Below, piece by piece: positions 20,501 to 26,561 of a stretch of DNA of 64,000 nt (its first letter is position 1; each line of letters begins with the position of its first letter). Both the position numbers and the translations under genes were made by a program. Source of the DNA: an uncultured Steroidobacter sp. (GTDB lineage Bacteria; Pseudomonadota; Gammaproteobacteria; Steroidobacterales; Steroidobacteraceae); assembly GCA_946478975.1 (NCBI GenBank), contig CAMLEO010000002.1, positions 16,664 through 80,663 of the forward strand, in the 5' to 3' direction. The notes below the pieces were generated by a model. That model ran no database searches. It saw nothing but the letters and a program-made list of their open reading frames with translations, and was not told the origin of the DNA.

Positions 20501-23500
20501 GTGCTGTTCAACATTCGTGACAACAACGGCAACACTCGCCTCGTCTCGCAGGTTCCAGTGTCGATCAACGCAACCGGCACCCGACTGCAAGTGGCTGTGC
20601 CCGATGCGGCCACGAGCGGCGACGTACGCGTGGTGAATCAAAGCGCGCGCAACCTGGCCGTCAGCGTCGGCCGCGACGCTCTTTATCGAGCAGTCACGCT
20701 CGACTTCGTCGCCAGCGGACCGACGGCGACGATTCGTTTCAGCGACGTCGGCTTGGGTGGTGTGCTGGACGGTTTCAACAGCCCCAGCTGGGGCCTCGAC
20801 AATGTCGTCGTGCGCCGGGGCAGCGACGTCATCTTCAGCGATGATTTCGAAGCCGCCAACGCTGCAGCTCAATGGAGTGACGGCACCATCCATACCGGAG
20901 CGCTGCCAGTGTTCGGTCGCTTCTCCGGTCGTTTCAACACCACGGCGCAGCAGCTGAACCTGAGCGGCCTGACCGGCGGGCAGACATATACGTTGAGCTT
21001 CGACGTGCTGGTCCTCGACGGCTGGGTCGGCAGCAATCCCAGCTCCGGGCCGACGTTGTTCGATGTCAGCGTGGACGGCACCCGCCTGCTGCATGAAACA
21101 TTCGCGAACGATGTCAGCGTCGACAGCGTGCAAACATTCCGGGCCAGCGCCGGCATTCGTTTGCAGATCGTGCCGACGCTGACCCGGCGTGGCGCGGCGT
21201 TTTCCCTGTCCGAGCTCGTCGGCTCAGGCTTCATGGAAGGCGCCACCACCGTCCGCATTGGCGGCACGGTGCTCCAGGACACTGCCACCAACCTCACCAA
21301 CCTGGATGTGGGCGGTGCTCGCAACAGCGTGCTCGACTTCAGCTTGCCGCCCGCTCTGGATGGACCAATCCGCGTCACGACCGAAGGTGGCTTCGCTGAG
21401 ATACCGGGACCTGACTTCGGCGTGCAGCCTGTCCGAACATTCGCGGGCAGCTTTGCAGCCGTCAACGCGAATCAAGCCATCACCTTGCAAGGTGCCGGAC
21501 TCGCGTCGGCGCCGGTGCAATTCCAGAGCGTCGACGATAGCGGCGCGCTCGGCACGGTCACTGTCAACGGCTTCACCGGTGGCACCAGAACCTTGGGCGT
21601 ATTCACGCCATCGCTGGCACGCACGGGTTCAGTCACTGTATTGGGCAGCGGCACCAGCCGGCCGCTGAAGATCGTGCCGACACTGCGTGCCATCGGCGGC
21701 ACAGTGGCTCCGGGCAACACGCTCATGCTGGAAGGCACGGGCTTGACCGCCAACGATCTGAGCATTTCCATCGATGGCCGCGCGGTCGGCAGCTTCAACG
21801 TTCGCACCCTGGTGAATACCTCCACCTTCAGCCAGCAACTGGTGACGCTGGTGGTGCCGACCGGTGTCGGCCCAGGCGTGGTCACAGTCACCACCTCGGG
21901 TGGCAGCGATACATTGAGCAGCGGCGCCAGCGATGTTCCGTCGCCGACGGAGTTGCCATTCCAAGAGCGCAATGCAGATGTGGGCGACACGCTGGCGACG
22001 GCCTTGGATACGACACTGACCTTGAATCAGAAGCTCAGCATTCGCACCGGCATGGGCGTCGAGACAGGCCAGCCCGACACGCCGCGCGACGTAGATATGT
22101 TCGCAGTGGATCTCAACGCAGGCGACGCGCTCACGGTGAATCTCAGCAATATGTTTGTCGTCGCCAACAGCGGCAGCGTCATTACGCTGCGCTTGTTTGC
22201 AGCCGACGGCACGCCCATGCTGGGGCCGCAGCTGTTCAGTAACACTTCGAACCCGCCGGTGAACTGGAATGCGCCTGTCAGCGGCCGTTTTTATATCGGC
22301 ATCAGCGGCGCCGCCAACCCGGATTACGATCCCAACCAGTCCGGCTCCGGCGCGGAAGCCACCGCCGTGGGTTTGTACACCATCGAAATAATCCGCAGCG
22401 CCGAGGTCAACCGGCATTTGACGTCGATCTCTGCCACTGCGACCAGCGGCACTCCGGCACGCGCCGGCGTCGCTTCGGCGAACGTGGGCCAGACCATTAC
22501 GATTTTCGGATCGGGATTGCGGGCCGACGACAGGCTGCTGTTCTCACAAGGCGGCAACAGCAACTTCGGCCCGTTCGACCCCCGGCCCGGCAGTTTCGTC
22601 GTGACTCCCGTCGTCGACCTGCCCAACCAGAAGTTGACCGCGGTGGTGCCGAACGATGCGGTCACCGGCAGCGTTCGCCTGGTGCGAGACAATCGAGGTG
22701 TGGTGTTACAAATCGTGCCCACCCTCGGCCCGGTCGGCGTGCGATCCAACAATGCCAGCTTCACCAACGGAACGCTGGACTTCACCGGCAGCGGTTTTGC
22801 GGACGATGCGGAAAGTATCGTTGCGGGAGCTGTGCGCCTGGACGACATCGATCCGCTCGAAGCTTTCGATGTCACGTTAGGCGGCAACGCCATCCAGCTG
22901 ACGGTGCCATCGGGCATGTCGACGGGCCCCTTCAGCGTGAGCACGATCGGCGGCACCAGCACGCCGTTCAGTGTTTCATTCACTGCCATCGAAGCCACTT
23001 GCGCCGGCGGCACACCTGCAAACATCGCACAGGCGTGCGCCAGTGCCGGCCAGGCCATCACTCTGCAAGGCAGCGGCTTCATTGCCGGCACAGCCGTCGT
23101 GTTTCCGACTGTGGATGCTCAAGGGGTGAACGGCGACGTCGCGGTGCGAGTGACCTCCACGAGTAACGGCGGCACGCGGGCGCAAGTCAACGTACCCGCC
23201 AATGCTGTCACCGGTCCGGTGCGTGTGATCGGCTCGGCGACTGCCGTGCCGCTGCAAATCGTATCGACCGTCACCGACGCGCAGGTGCAATCGGTTGCAA
23301 ACGACGGCTCCAGTGCAGTCGTGCTGCTCACCGGCACCGGCTTCATCGAAGGCGCAGGTTCGGAATATCGACTCGGCCCCACGATCATCAGCGATGAAGG
23401 CAACTCAGGCCCGGATGTGCTCGGCAACGGCACCGTGCGTATCACCGTGCCGTTGAACAGAGGCAACGCGTTCGGAGCAATCACCGTGAAGACTGCCGGT

Positions 23501-24808
23501 GGCGTGAGTGCACCGTTCAGCGTGAATCTGGCCGCTATCAACAGCACCGCGCCGAGCGGCACGCCCGCCGATGCCACCAAGGGCTCGGCGAACGCCGGTC
23601 AAACCATCACGCTGACGGGCGCTGGTCTCACGACCAACACCGACGTACTGCTGCGCTTCACCGACAACGACGGGGCGCTGCGAATGTTACAACTCAGCCC
23701 CGCCACGGCCGACGGCACGAGTGCGACGCTGGCGCTGCCGGCCTTCGTCAACGGCGCCTTCACGCTGCAGGTGTTCGGTTCGGCGAGCCAGCCGGTATTA
23801 CAAATCGTGCCCACGCTCACGAGCGCGGATATTCAACTCAGCACCGTGCTATTCGGCTCGGGATTCGTCGAGGGGGCGACAACTTATAACTTTGCCGGCG
23901 CCAGTGTTGCGGATTCGGCTGCAGACACCAACCGTAACAGCGACGTCGTCAACGACGCCGTCGATCAGAATCGACGCGTCAACATCAATCGCGCTGCCCT
24001 GCCACGCCACGGCCTGGGCAATGTGACGATCACCACGGCCGGCGGCACCAGCGCGCCCCTCGCGCTCAACACCGTCCGAGCGAACGTCGATCAATTCAGC
24101 CCGAGCCTCGGCGACGTCGCGGTCGATCCTGCCAGCGGCAACATTTGGGTGAGCGACCAGGCGAATCCAGGCCACCTGCTGCGCCTCGACGTCACGACCG
24201 GCAGTGTGTTGCAGACGATCACGCTCACCAATGCGTTCGGCTCGACTTCCGTTGTAAACAATGTGGGCTTGCAGCTCCTGTCCGCGCCGATGACTTTAGG
24301 AACAACCAATGTGCCTGCGGGCAGCCTGCTGGTCTTCAACGGCAATCTCAACGTTAACGATCGTGTGATCGCCGTCGATCCGGCGAGCGGCACCGTCATC
24401 GCCAGCCTGACGCTCGCTGCCCGCTACTCGCTGACCGGCGCGACGTTCAATGCCGCCAATGGACACATCTATCTCACCGAGAGCGGCGGCGCAGGCAATC
24501 GCATCGTCGAAGTCAGCACCACCGGCACGCAGCTGGGTGCGATCACCGCTCCATTCAGCGTTACCGGCGCTGCGGGTATCACCATCGATCCCGCCACAGG
24601 CCATCTGTGGCTGGGCGCTCTCAATGGCGGCGCCCAGCTGCTGGAATATCGCATCGACGATACCAACTCACTGACCCTGCTGCGCACCTTGAATGCAACG
24701 TCGCAGAACATCAATCAGAACGAAATCTCCGGCCTGTCGTTCGCCGCCGATGGCTCGCTGTGGGTCGGCTCCACTCAAGGCGAGGTGTATCGCATCGACA
24801 CCCACTGA
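8552..24808 (+). CDS. Giant (5418-residue) exported multidomain protein with vanadium-haloperoxidase/PAP2 and metzincin domains
   Basis: One uninterrupted frame with GGAGAG before the ATG and a Sec signal peptide at 1-20. Domains by eye: ~21-360 beta-rich N-region; ~374-675 Ig-like repeats; ~679-1070 vanadium-haloperoxidase/PAP2 domain with K944-x6-R951-P, S987-G-H989 and S1037-R1038-x5-H1044-x3-D, the full vanadate/phosphate-binding signature; ~1075-1375 Ig and SbsA-like Ig; ~1385-1480 carboxypeptidase-regulatory-like; Gly/Pro-rich linkers ~1670-1777; Asp-rich calcium-type repeats ~2041-2110; metzincin zinc site HEIGHTFGLND at 2310 with Met-turn around M2347; ~2415-2645 choice-of-anchor-D/ASPM-like; thrombospondin-3 repeats ~2723-2770; LVIVD propeller ~2775-3090; Ig/SbsA ~3092-3310; then TIG-like repeats, a pre-peptidase-C-like domain ~4467-4620, and two NHL-like propellers. 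No LPXTG, PEP-CTERM or RTX end is visible. Probably cell-surface or secreted; function unknown. Confidence 0.9.
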   Translation: MTIRWLLLMMALLTLPLSAAITLPPVVSIDGPGRGELVPTRNGFELRLTGTSALSVVAIVTSDKSQVALTGITTNSAVGTLDLGNADLSGKIFLRFPVGSMVLDEVSHAAIVLSGSNAFSFRAGVVTDASVVAPNARVSVNVTSWSHGATETNHLEAARLTSLISAGDFGADLFLSNTADGFTLQRVQIGGAITDGVWIVHGNADSISAASTAAAWRMNVSGSLLTFTTTGDASGHLAVAELQQLQLGGSARGLQLLVGADLGDDAALGGSGTSADSFHAGTLAHVRIDGDMIDSSLFSSVDPVNGVLNDDDDVQLGTVAQRLQEFVLGGQFVGASSVVAPAFPASVSIGGVNLDPATLPQFFKNVPGGGDHTPPTLISFRLAAASDTAPVGDHKTTANPVTLEGQTEASATVTLRLIGNPTILGTTTAGPDGNFSFGGVALTLGDNNFELTVADAAGNITTGTLQVTLEPGDTADTTAPTISATLLDDTGLSAHDGITRDPTVSGSATDNVGVTQLLATLDASTSPTNVSAQLQPNGSFTLARSLLDSLAGGVLADGQHTLHLVARDAAGNASAAFDLSFTLDTVAPTGASFGISAVDALNGDDTHTASAIVTLQGVAEPAATITLSTQNLLSTAGGNGKFQLPGVVLALGSTPIAVDVSDTAGNSQTVTRTLTRVQATRNDAVLDWIDTALHAIQSDVTHPQIATRTLAIQSLAVYDSLAAIQGTPAYLVQRNVSGPINAEAAATQAAYRVLHTFYPAQRANFDALLATRLAAIPDGAAKSAGLALGDDVARAVIDIRSGDGYLNFLAHDGGTAAGEWRPTEPLFLIAEEPQWALVTPFALSSGDQFRAPPPPRLDSPAYAAAINQVQSLGRFNSTTRTADQTQQAQFWADGAGSFTPPGHWNQIAADIAAARGNSLSANARLMAQLNVALADAAIAAWDTKYNYSFWRPVTAIHNADQDNNPATTPDVTWTPLVITPAHPSYVSGHSTFSAAAAGVLDAVFGANVSFSTTSSTLPGVTRSYASFDDAANEAGMSRIFCGIHTSLDNDAGKVLGTQVAQTVLARFAQTQDSQPPQVILADTPDASRTNITIAGQVLDNLSGVASAQLRVDDGSLQTLALDATGRFSFSTTFATTGSADGVHSLAFNARDQAGNVSADLIRTIILDTKTPSVTLDSIAPGDALTATSRLSGSVAANGGDITSLSYQLDDGTTRTLPFDAANGTFDSAVVIGTLTEGAHTLRITARDSAENVSTLTRSVRIDALAPFTLSGVTPAAGSNQVGVTQRPQIIFSRPVNPATLTGNSLFATGPDGARLAATIVPASDGSFAWLFFAAPMPGGAQITVHVDGGLIRAAADGAFLDADSDGQSGGVRTVTFTTVSSTPVTGTRLVGRVFDPGPDLKPMTFDDVRRGPDGVIHTSDDVFLLPIAHAKVFVLGHEERFVFTDANGRFELDGVPAGDVKVAVDGRTATAPPAGVFFPEMVMDSQIQAGVVNTLMGGMGPLEQRLSNADRDEVYLPRVPSNVLQTVSDTQTTVIAVNDPKAASQLTDQQREALKLTINPGSAVGSDGAVITNAQLGISTVPPELVKDMLPAGVLQHTFDITIQAPGVATFTQPAQITFPNVFNAAPGTQLSVLSFDHTTGLLVINGTATVAPDGLSVVSDPGSGIRAPGWHGLTPPGGCGGSGGPPPTPIEDATSSAASLTDAAGENVIKHDPVALKFGTGNPGMDVTTRPEWTWTAPPGASGSGGGGGDTGGGGGGGCSPPRRPPPPPPAPGQVTPFVRVEIQIDGELSEFAKPTQAPNAIPLESHTFHLAAGSGEKKTLAFQGKSYVEMFADQFFTEFQGYQHLGRDQLYGARITLNVIEQRADGVRTRDIYTYYQYRWVDVVDPVAALSVRLDKHDDQDTANFLKAIADGRNGFRQFKSVEYRLPNDVDTSFSADRPFNVADETISGRGGVSWTFDPETAGDFASDIVINVNEPLTEGGAIIPVGRLKAHGKGAPPTTVIGLDRLGLKAELIRLLTSLKEVTIGAGTGDPAGLPGKPNVDDDHDGIVDNDSEYGFKDSDDFTTVLYEVEGTAALKVVLTSGADGRAGIANVDDDHNGIVDDASERGIEGSDDALIYVAPRGTRPRTQVEQAGLPFQAQFHNFMPSQRQPGPDGIKGTIDDQFSQQQLAQMDFIVSAGTRTLLPLVKQDYDNILGPAVSIQDDVAGANVVVKWKPQVRRGGEIAGGVAGLDRANEVLKLLLGTPDRVNPVTKNRFTGTIPDVAQQWALAENLNRSLAGEAEVAPSFHMNFTDSATDYFQILANSVSHEIGHTFGLNDAYCIEENCAFGTAHVRSDGDAFPYDLMGAYGKNDADRSFAYPTTLLLQTAVGRALDSTKLQDALELTRDNFNLPENKNGLDIDKINELTTPEITVVAAGIAYFGASSDVLAFGSVAADGSGGTTQEQTLELRNDGVEPLTLDALHLTNGTAFTLIDAPASGIQIPAHQQLTFAVRFDPLAAGNSEDTLVIESNAGMSPHFALRLQGTGARVAPGARVTITNNNLGGLRLNATAAQRDTIFTITNDGLQPLVISSASFVEGANSFALVGLTTPITLAAGEHASFGASFQPDRLGLQRAVIDLATNDPNQSHLRVSAIGTGIAAVPTVQWGNDYFALANPEANGAPALRTVSDHDGNFSYFLNAQTPYHIAGFDPATGLVTHSFGTTAVGGQGTDLTATMVFQASTDKDSDFDGLPDDVEFAIGTAAGKRDSDGDGVDDFTEIQQGLDPLGALRIPVGVMAAAALKGSAEAVTAFGSLDGQARLTALVATGSQGLALVDVTQPTRPRVLAELDLPGDNTDVAVDGAREIAAVAGGEAGLHIVDVSNPALPVLRQTVQFGNRVSHVVMNDGIAYVTAGRSLFAVELSTGEIVNTLELSSVGSQTLRDVAISGNSAFVVDTTGLFISVDISNSVLASVSSLRLPASGGQLFVADGVAYVGAGNAGGPLSGGYLTVDVSNPAQLTLLSGSNNSAVAGDAIALNGSGLVLAAGGTDFVAASFRSLDIFNGADPRQTNNLITRVDLPQIPKDLVLAGGFAFVADGASGLQLVNYLAADVQGVAPTVSIALDAVDADPAKPGVQVLEGRAVRVAATVRDDVQVRGVELLANGRVIATDVSFPFDLFARAPSVASAGNQLTLQLRATDTGGNVTLSNTLAIEVITDTAPPQLVASNVSEGARLHFVKAVNLFFDEPLDIERLTPAAVSLVRDGGAGTDVEIPITLDTRAFGQVISVLSNDFLAPGDYELRVDAAQIADIAGNVLPENIVRHFTILPDIGMRATSGTAAIGNQPSANPGQEIGIAVPFNPSTARASFNVIDGSGNTSLLAVNAARWDFAHGIAYFFVPVNAVSGDTVFFSQVGTVITNFPDGTIPLQVIPTIADVQVVSLAGNGASVDVLITGNGFVEGNNSEYRFGSVTLVDTSISGGPDVSNNGFDNPTGSVRLTLPLSDAAFGTVSVKTAGGTSASFSIDMNLVDAIAVSGTPADVTSGSANAGQVLTLSGAGLSPGTDVLLRFTSSSGTSGTPSTVLINPTDASFDGHRAQLTLPAFVNGVLALQVLGSNNQPRVQIVPTLTSVDISSLTALGGSGLVEGASTYNFANASVIDNAADTGNNIDVTNNVGGDNRNVTINRTALPKHGLGNVTVSTAGGTSAPLPLNTVRLNTVPSAVALGDVAVATNGNLWVSDQASPGHLLRIDATTSQTLQTITLTSAFGSTTLSNNVGLQIVSAPMTLGTASVPAGSLLVFNGNIGGNDRVIAVDPGNGSVITSLTLDARYSLTAGAFNPSNGHLYIADTSVSNGRIVELNATTGAQVAAFPIPFNAQGSSGLAIDPNTGHLWFGASNGSSLLEEYRIDAPGTLVHVRSFDATDQAINNNEVAGLGFAPDGALWVASTQGELYRIDTALDGTAVPTATLSQIIAKAEFGVAANPALPSAHAGQLIDLTGTRFGAGTRVLFNIRDNNGNTRLVSQVPVSINATGTRLQVAVPDAATSGDVRVVNQSARNLAVSVGRDALYRAVTLDFVASGPTATIRFSDVGLGGVLDGFNSPSWGLDNVVVRRGSDVIFSDDFEAANAAAQWSDGTIHTGALPVFGRFSGRFNTTAQQLNLSGLTGGQTYTLSFDVLVLDGWVGSNPSSGPTLFDVSVDGTRLLHETFANDVSVDSVQTFRASAGIRLQIVPTLTRRGAAFSLSELVGSGFMEGATTVRIGGTVLQDTATNLTNLDVGGARNSVLDFSLPPALDGPIRVTTEGGFAEIPGPDFGVQPVRTFAGSFAAVNANQAITLQGAGLASAPVQFQSVDDSGALGTVTVNGFTGGTRTLGVFTPSLARTGSVTVLGSGTSRPLKIVPTLRAIGGTVAPGNTLMLEGTGLTANDLSISIDGRAVGSFNVRTLVNTSTFSQQLVTLVVPTGVGPGVVTVTTSGGSDTLSSGASDVPSPTELPFQERNADVGDTLATALDTTLTLNQKLSIRTGMGVETGQPDTPRDVDMFAVDLNAGDALTVNLSNMFVVANSGSVITLRLFAADGTPMLGPQLFSNTSNPPVNWNAPVSGRFYIGISGAANPDYDPNQSGSGAEATAVGLYTIEIIRSAEVNRHLTSISATATSGTPARAGVASANVGQTITIFGSGLRADDRLLFSQGGNSNFGPFDPRPGSFVVTPVVDLPNQKLTAVVPNDAVTGSVRLVRDNRGVVLQIVPTLGPVGVRSNNASFTNGTLDFTGSGFADDAESIVAGAVRLDDIDPLEAFDVTLGGNAIQLTVPSGMSTGPFSVSTIGGTSTPFSVSFTAIEATCAGGTPANIAQACASAGQAITLQGSGFIAGTAVVFPTVDAQGVNGDVAVRVTSTSNGGTRAQVNVPANAVTGPVRVIGSATAVPLQIVSTVTDAQVQSVANDGSSAVVLLTGTGFIEGAGSEYRLGPTIISDEGNSGPDVLGNGTVRITVPLNRGNAFGAITVKTAGGVSAPFSVNLAAINSTAPSGTPADATKGSANAGQTITLTGAGLTTNTDVLLRFTDNDGALRMLQLSPATADGTSATLALPAFVNGAFTLQVFGSASQPVLQIVPTLTSADIQLSTVLFGSGFVEGATTYNFAGASVADSAADTNRNSDVVNDAVDQNRRVNINRAALPRHGLGNVTITTAGGTSAPLALNTVRANVDQFSPSLGDVAVDPASGNIWVSDQANPGHLLRLDVTTGSVLQTITLTNAFGSTSVVNNVGLQLLSAPMTLGTTNVPAGSLLVFNGNLNVNDRVIAVDPASGTVIASLTLAARYSLTGATFNAANGHIYLTESGGAGNRIVEVSTTGTQLGAITAPFSVTGAAGITIDPATGHLWLGALNGGAQLLEYRIDDTNSLTLLRTLNATSQNINQNEISGLSFAADGSLWVGSTQGEVYRIDTH
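18766..20350 (+). repeat. Copy 1 of duplicated ~1.58-kb module inside the giant gene
   Basis: This segment encodes, in order, IPLQVIPT..., GNGFVEGN.SEYRFG, SVKTAGGTSASFS, SGTPAD...GSANAGQ, LRFT, LPAFVNG, IVPTLTS, GLVEGASTYNFA, LPKHGLGNVTVSTAGGTSAP, a six-bladed NHL-like propeller (VGLQIVSAPMTLGT, SLLVFNGN) and LWVASTQGELYRIDT. Every block recurs in the same order at 23245-24805. Identical DNA such as ACTTATAACTTTGCC (19432 and 23881) survives. Confidence 0.85.
23245..24805 (+). repeat. Copy 2 of duplicated module, forming the C-terminus of the giant protein
   Basis: Second copy of the block at 18766-20350: VPLQIVST..., TGFIEGAGSEYRLG, TVKTAGGVSAPFS, SGTPAD..GSANAGQ, LPAFVNG, IVPTLTS, FVEGATTYNFA, LPRHGLGNVTITTAGGTSAP, the propeller and LWVGSTQGEVYRIDTH-stop. 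The protein ends exactly at the last propeller motif, where copy 1 runs on into further TIG-like sequence. The two copies are clearly related but diverged, so this is an old tandem expansion of domains, not an assembly artefact. Confidence 0.85.
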
Positions 24809-24913
24809 TATGCAATCGTTGCAAGCTCAGCCACCGTCTCCCGGCAAATCTTCCGTGAACAATTGCGGCTGCGGGCGTGTTGTTGGTAAAGGACAGCGAA
24901 CATTGCCGAAACC

Positions 24914-25450
24914 ATGCAGCAAACCCTCTGGACCGTCGGCCACTCGACCCGGACTGCCAAAGATTTCATCGACCTGCTTCAGGCATACGACCTGCAAGCC
25001 GTGGCGGACGTCCGACGACTGCCCGGCTCACGACGCCTGCCTCAGTTCGATCAAGACACGCTCGCCGACTCTCTCGCACGCCACGGCATCGCCTACCAGT
25101 GGTTTCCGACCCTGGGAGGACGCCGTCGCGCGCGGAAGGACTCAGGCAATACCGGCTGGCGCAATCTGTCCTTCAGAGGCTACGCGGACCACCTGGAATC
25201 GGAGGAATTCGCCGCCGGGCTCGCCGATCTGCTGCGCCTGTCCCAGCACGCACGCACCACACTGATGTGTGCGGAAGCGGTTTGGTGGCGATGCCATCGC
25301 CGGCTGATTGCCGATGTTCTGTATCTGCGCGACATCGAGGTGATACATATCTTCGATGCCGCTCATTCCGTCCGCCATTCGATCGCACCGCCTGCACGTG
25401 TCGTCGACGGCCAGCTCAGTTATCCCGACAACCCGGCGGCCGAACAGTAG
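24914..25450 (+). CDS. DUF488 family protein
   Basis: A 178-residue cytoplasmic protein. It opens TLWTVGHSTRTAKDFIDLL and continues with VADVRRLPGSRR, YQWFPTLGGRR and LMCAEAVWWRCHRRL. The GHSTR start, DVR box and the Cys-Ala-Glu near the HR pair are the hallmarks of DUF488. Family members are uncharacterised; the invariant Cys and His/Arg residues suggest an enzyme or a metal/nucleic-acid binder. The ATG at 24914 is 105 bases after the giant gene. It is convergent with the fucose operon, 10 bases apart, with no clear hairpin between. Confidence 0.88.
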   Translation: MQQTLWTVGHSTRTAKDFIDLLQAYDLQAVADVRRLPGSRRLPQFDQDTLADSLARHGIAYQWFPTLGGRRRARKDSGNTGWRNLSFRGYADHLESEEFAAGLADLLRLSQHARTTLMCAEAVWWRCHRRLIADVLYLRDIEVIHIFDAAHSVRHSIAPPARVVDGQLSYPDNPAAEQ

Positions 25451-25460
25451 ACTACCGCTG

Positions 25461-26561
25461 CTACACGATCCTGCCGCTCACGATCGACATGCGTTCGATC
25501 GCATCGTGGTCCCAGGCGATACCGAGACCGGGCGCCGCACTCGGTACGGCACGTCCGTTGTCGACGCGCATGCGCTCTGTCGTAATCGCATCGAGTTGTG
25601 GAATGTATTCCACCCACCTTGCGTTCGGCACGGCGGCGCAGAGCGCTACATGCAACTCCATCAAAAAGTGCGGCGCGACCGCCACGTTGAAACATTCAGC
25701 GAGGTGCGCCACCTTGAGCCAGGGCGTGATGCCACCGATGCGGCCCACATCGACCTGCACGATCGAACAGGCACCCCGCTGCAAGTAGTCGCGAAAATGC
25801 AGCGGGCTGTACACGCTTTCGCCGATCGCAACCGGAATGGAAGTGGACCGTGCCAGCCGCACATGACCGTCGACGTCATCGGCGGGCAACGGCTCCTCCA
25901 GCCAACCGATGTCGAGCGGCTCATACAGCCGCGCACGACGAATCGCTTCATCGACGTTGAATGCCTGGTTGGCATCAGTGTGAATTTCGAATGTTTCGCC
26001 GACGGCTTTACGAACGGCCGCGATTCGCGCCACATCCTCAGAAGGTGGACGTCCAACCTTGAGCTTGCACCCCGCGAAGCCACGCTCTTTCGCGGCCAAC
26101 GCACCATCGACGAGCGCGCCCGTTTCCAGATGCAGCCAACCGCCTTCGGTGGTATAGAGCGGCACGGATGTTTGTGCGCCACCGGCCATCAGGTGCAACG
26201 GCAGTTTGGCGCGGCGACAACGCAGATCCCACAATGCAGTGTCGATCGCCGCCATTGCGATCGCAGTGATGGCACCCACCGTGGTCGCATGAGTCACAAA
26301 CAACATATCGCGCCAGATGCGTTCGATCTCGTCCGCTTCTCGGCCGATCAACAATGGCGCCAGCGTTTGCTGGATCAAGGCCATCACCGACCGCCCGCCG
26401 GTGCCGATCGTGTAGCTGTAACCGATGCCGACCGCACCATCGGCGTCGGTAATCCGCACGATGGGTGTTTCCTGGCTGACGAAGGATTGAATCGCGTCGA
26501 CGCGCTTCACTTTCGGCTCGAGGTCGACCATCCTGAATTCGACTTGCACGATCCTCGTCAC
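25461..26561 (-). CDS. Enolase-superfamily (mandelate racemase/sugar-acid dehydratase type) enzyme
   Basis: A 366-residue enolase-superfamily protein. The N-terminal cap (VKRVDAIQSFVSQETPIV) is followed by the barrel with a KxK motif (GCKLKVG), metal-site strands HTDANQAF, WLEEPL and IGESV, and the C-terminal histidine in VAPHFLMELH, as in the mandelate-racemase subgroup. These enzymes abstract the alpha proton of sugar acids and usually dehydrate them. Last gene of an operon TonB receptor - fucosidase - FucP - this, so an acid derived from fucose or a related sugar is the likely substrate. It is shorter than the ~440-residue L-fuconate dehydratases I know, so the exact acid is open. I chose the GTG at 26561, which overlaps the upstream stop as GTGA and has GGAG before it; an ATG at 26531 is the alternative. 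Confidence 0.88.
   Translation of the reverse strand: MTRIVQVEFRMVDLEPKVKRVDAIQSFVSQETPIVRITDADGAVGIGYSYTIGTGGRSVMALIQQTLAPLLIGREADEIERIWRDMLFVTHATTVGAITAIAMAAIDTALWDLRCRRAKLPLHLMAGGAQTSVPLYTTEGGWLHLETGALVDGALAAKERGFAGCKLKVGRPPSEDVARIAAVRKAVGETFEIHTDANQAFNVDEAIRRARLYEPLDIGWLEEPLPADDVDGHVRLARSTSIPVAIGESVYSPLHFRDYLQRGACSIVQVDVGRIGGITPWLKVAHLAECFNVAVAPHFLMELHVALCAAVPNARWVEYIPQLDAITTERMRVDNGRAVPSAAPGLGIAWDHDAIERMSIVSGRIV

Noticed and set aside
18766..24805. A CRISPR-like or insertion-sequence origin of the repeats in the giant gene
   Set aside because: The copies are in-frame protein domains of ~1.5 kb with diverged sequence; there are no short direct repeats with spacers and no transposase.
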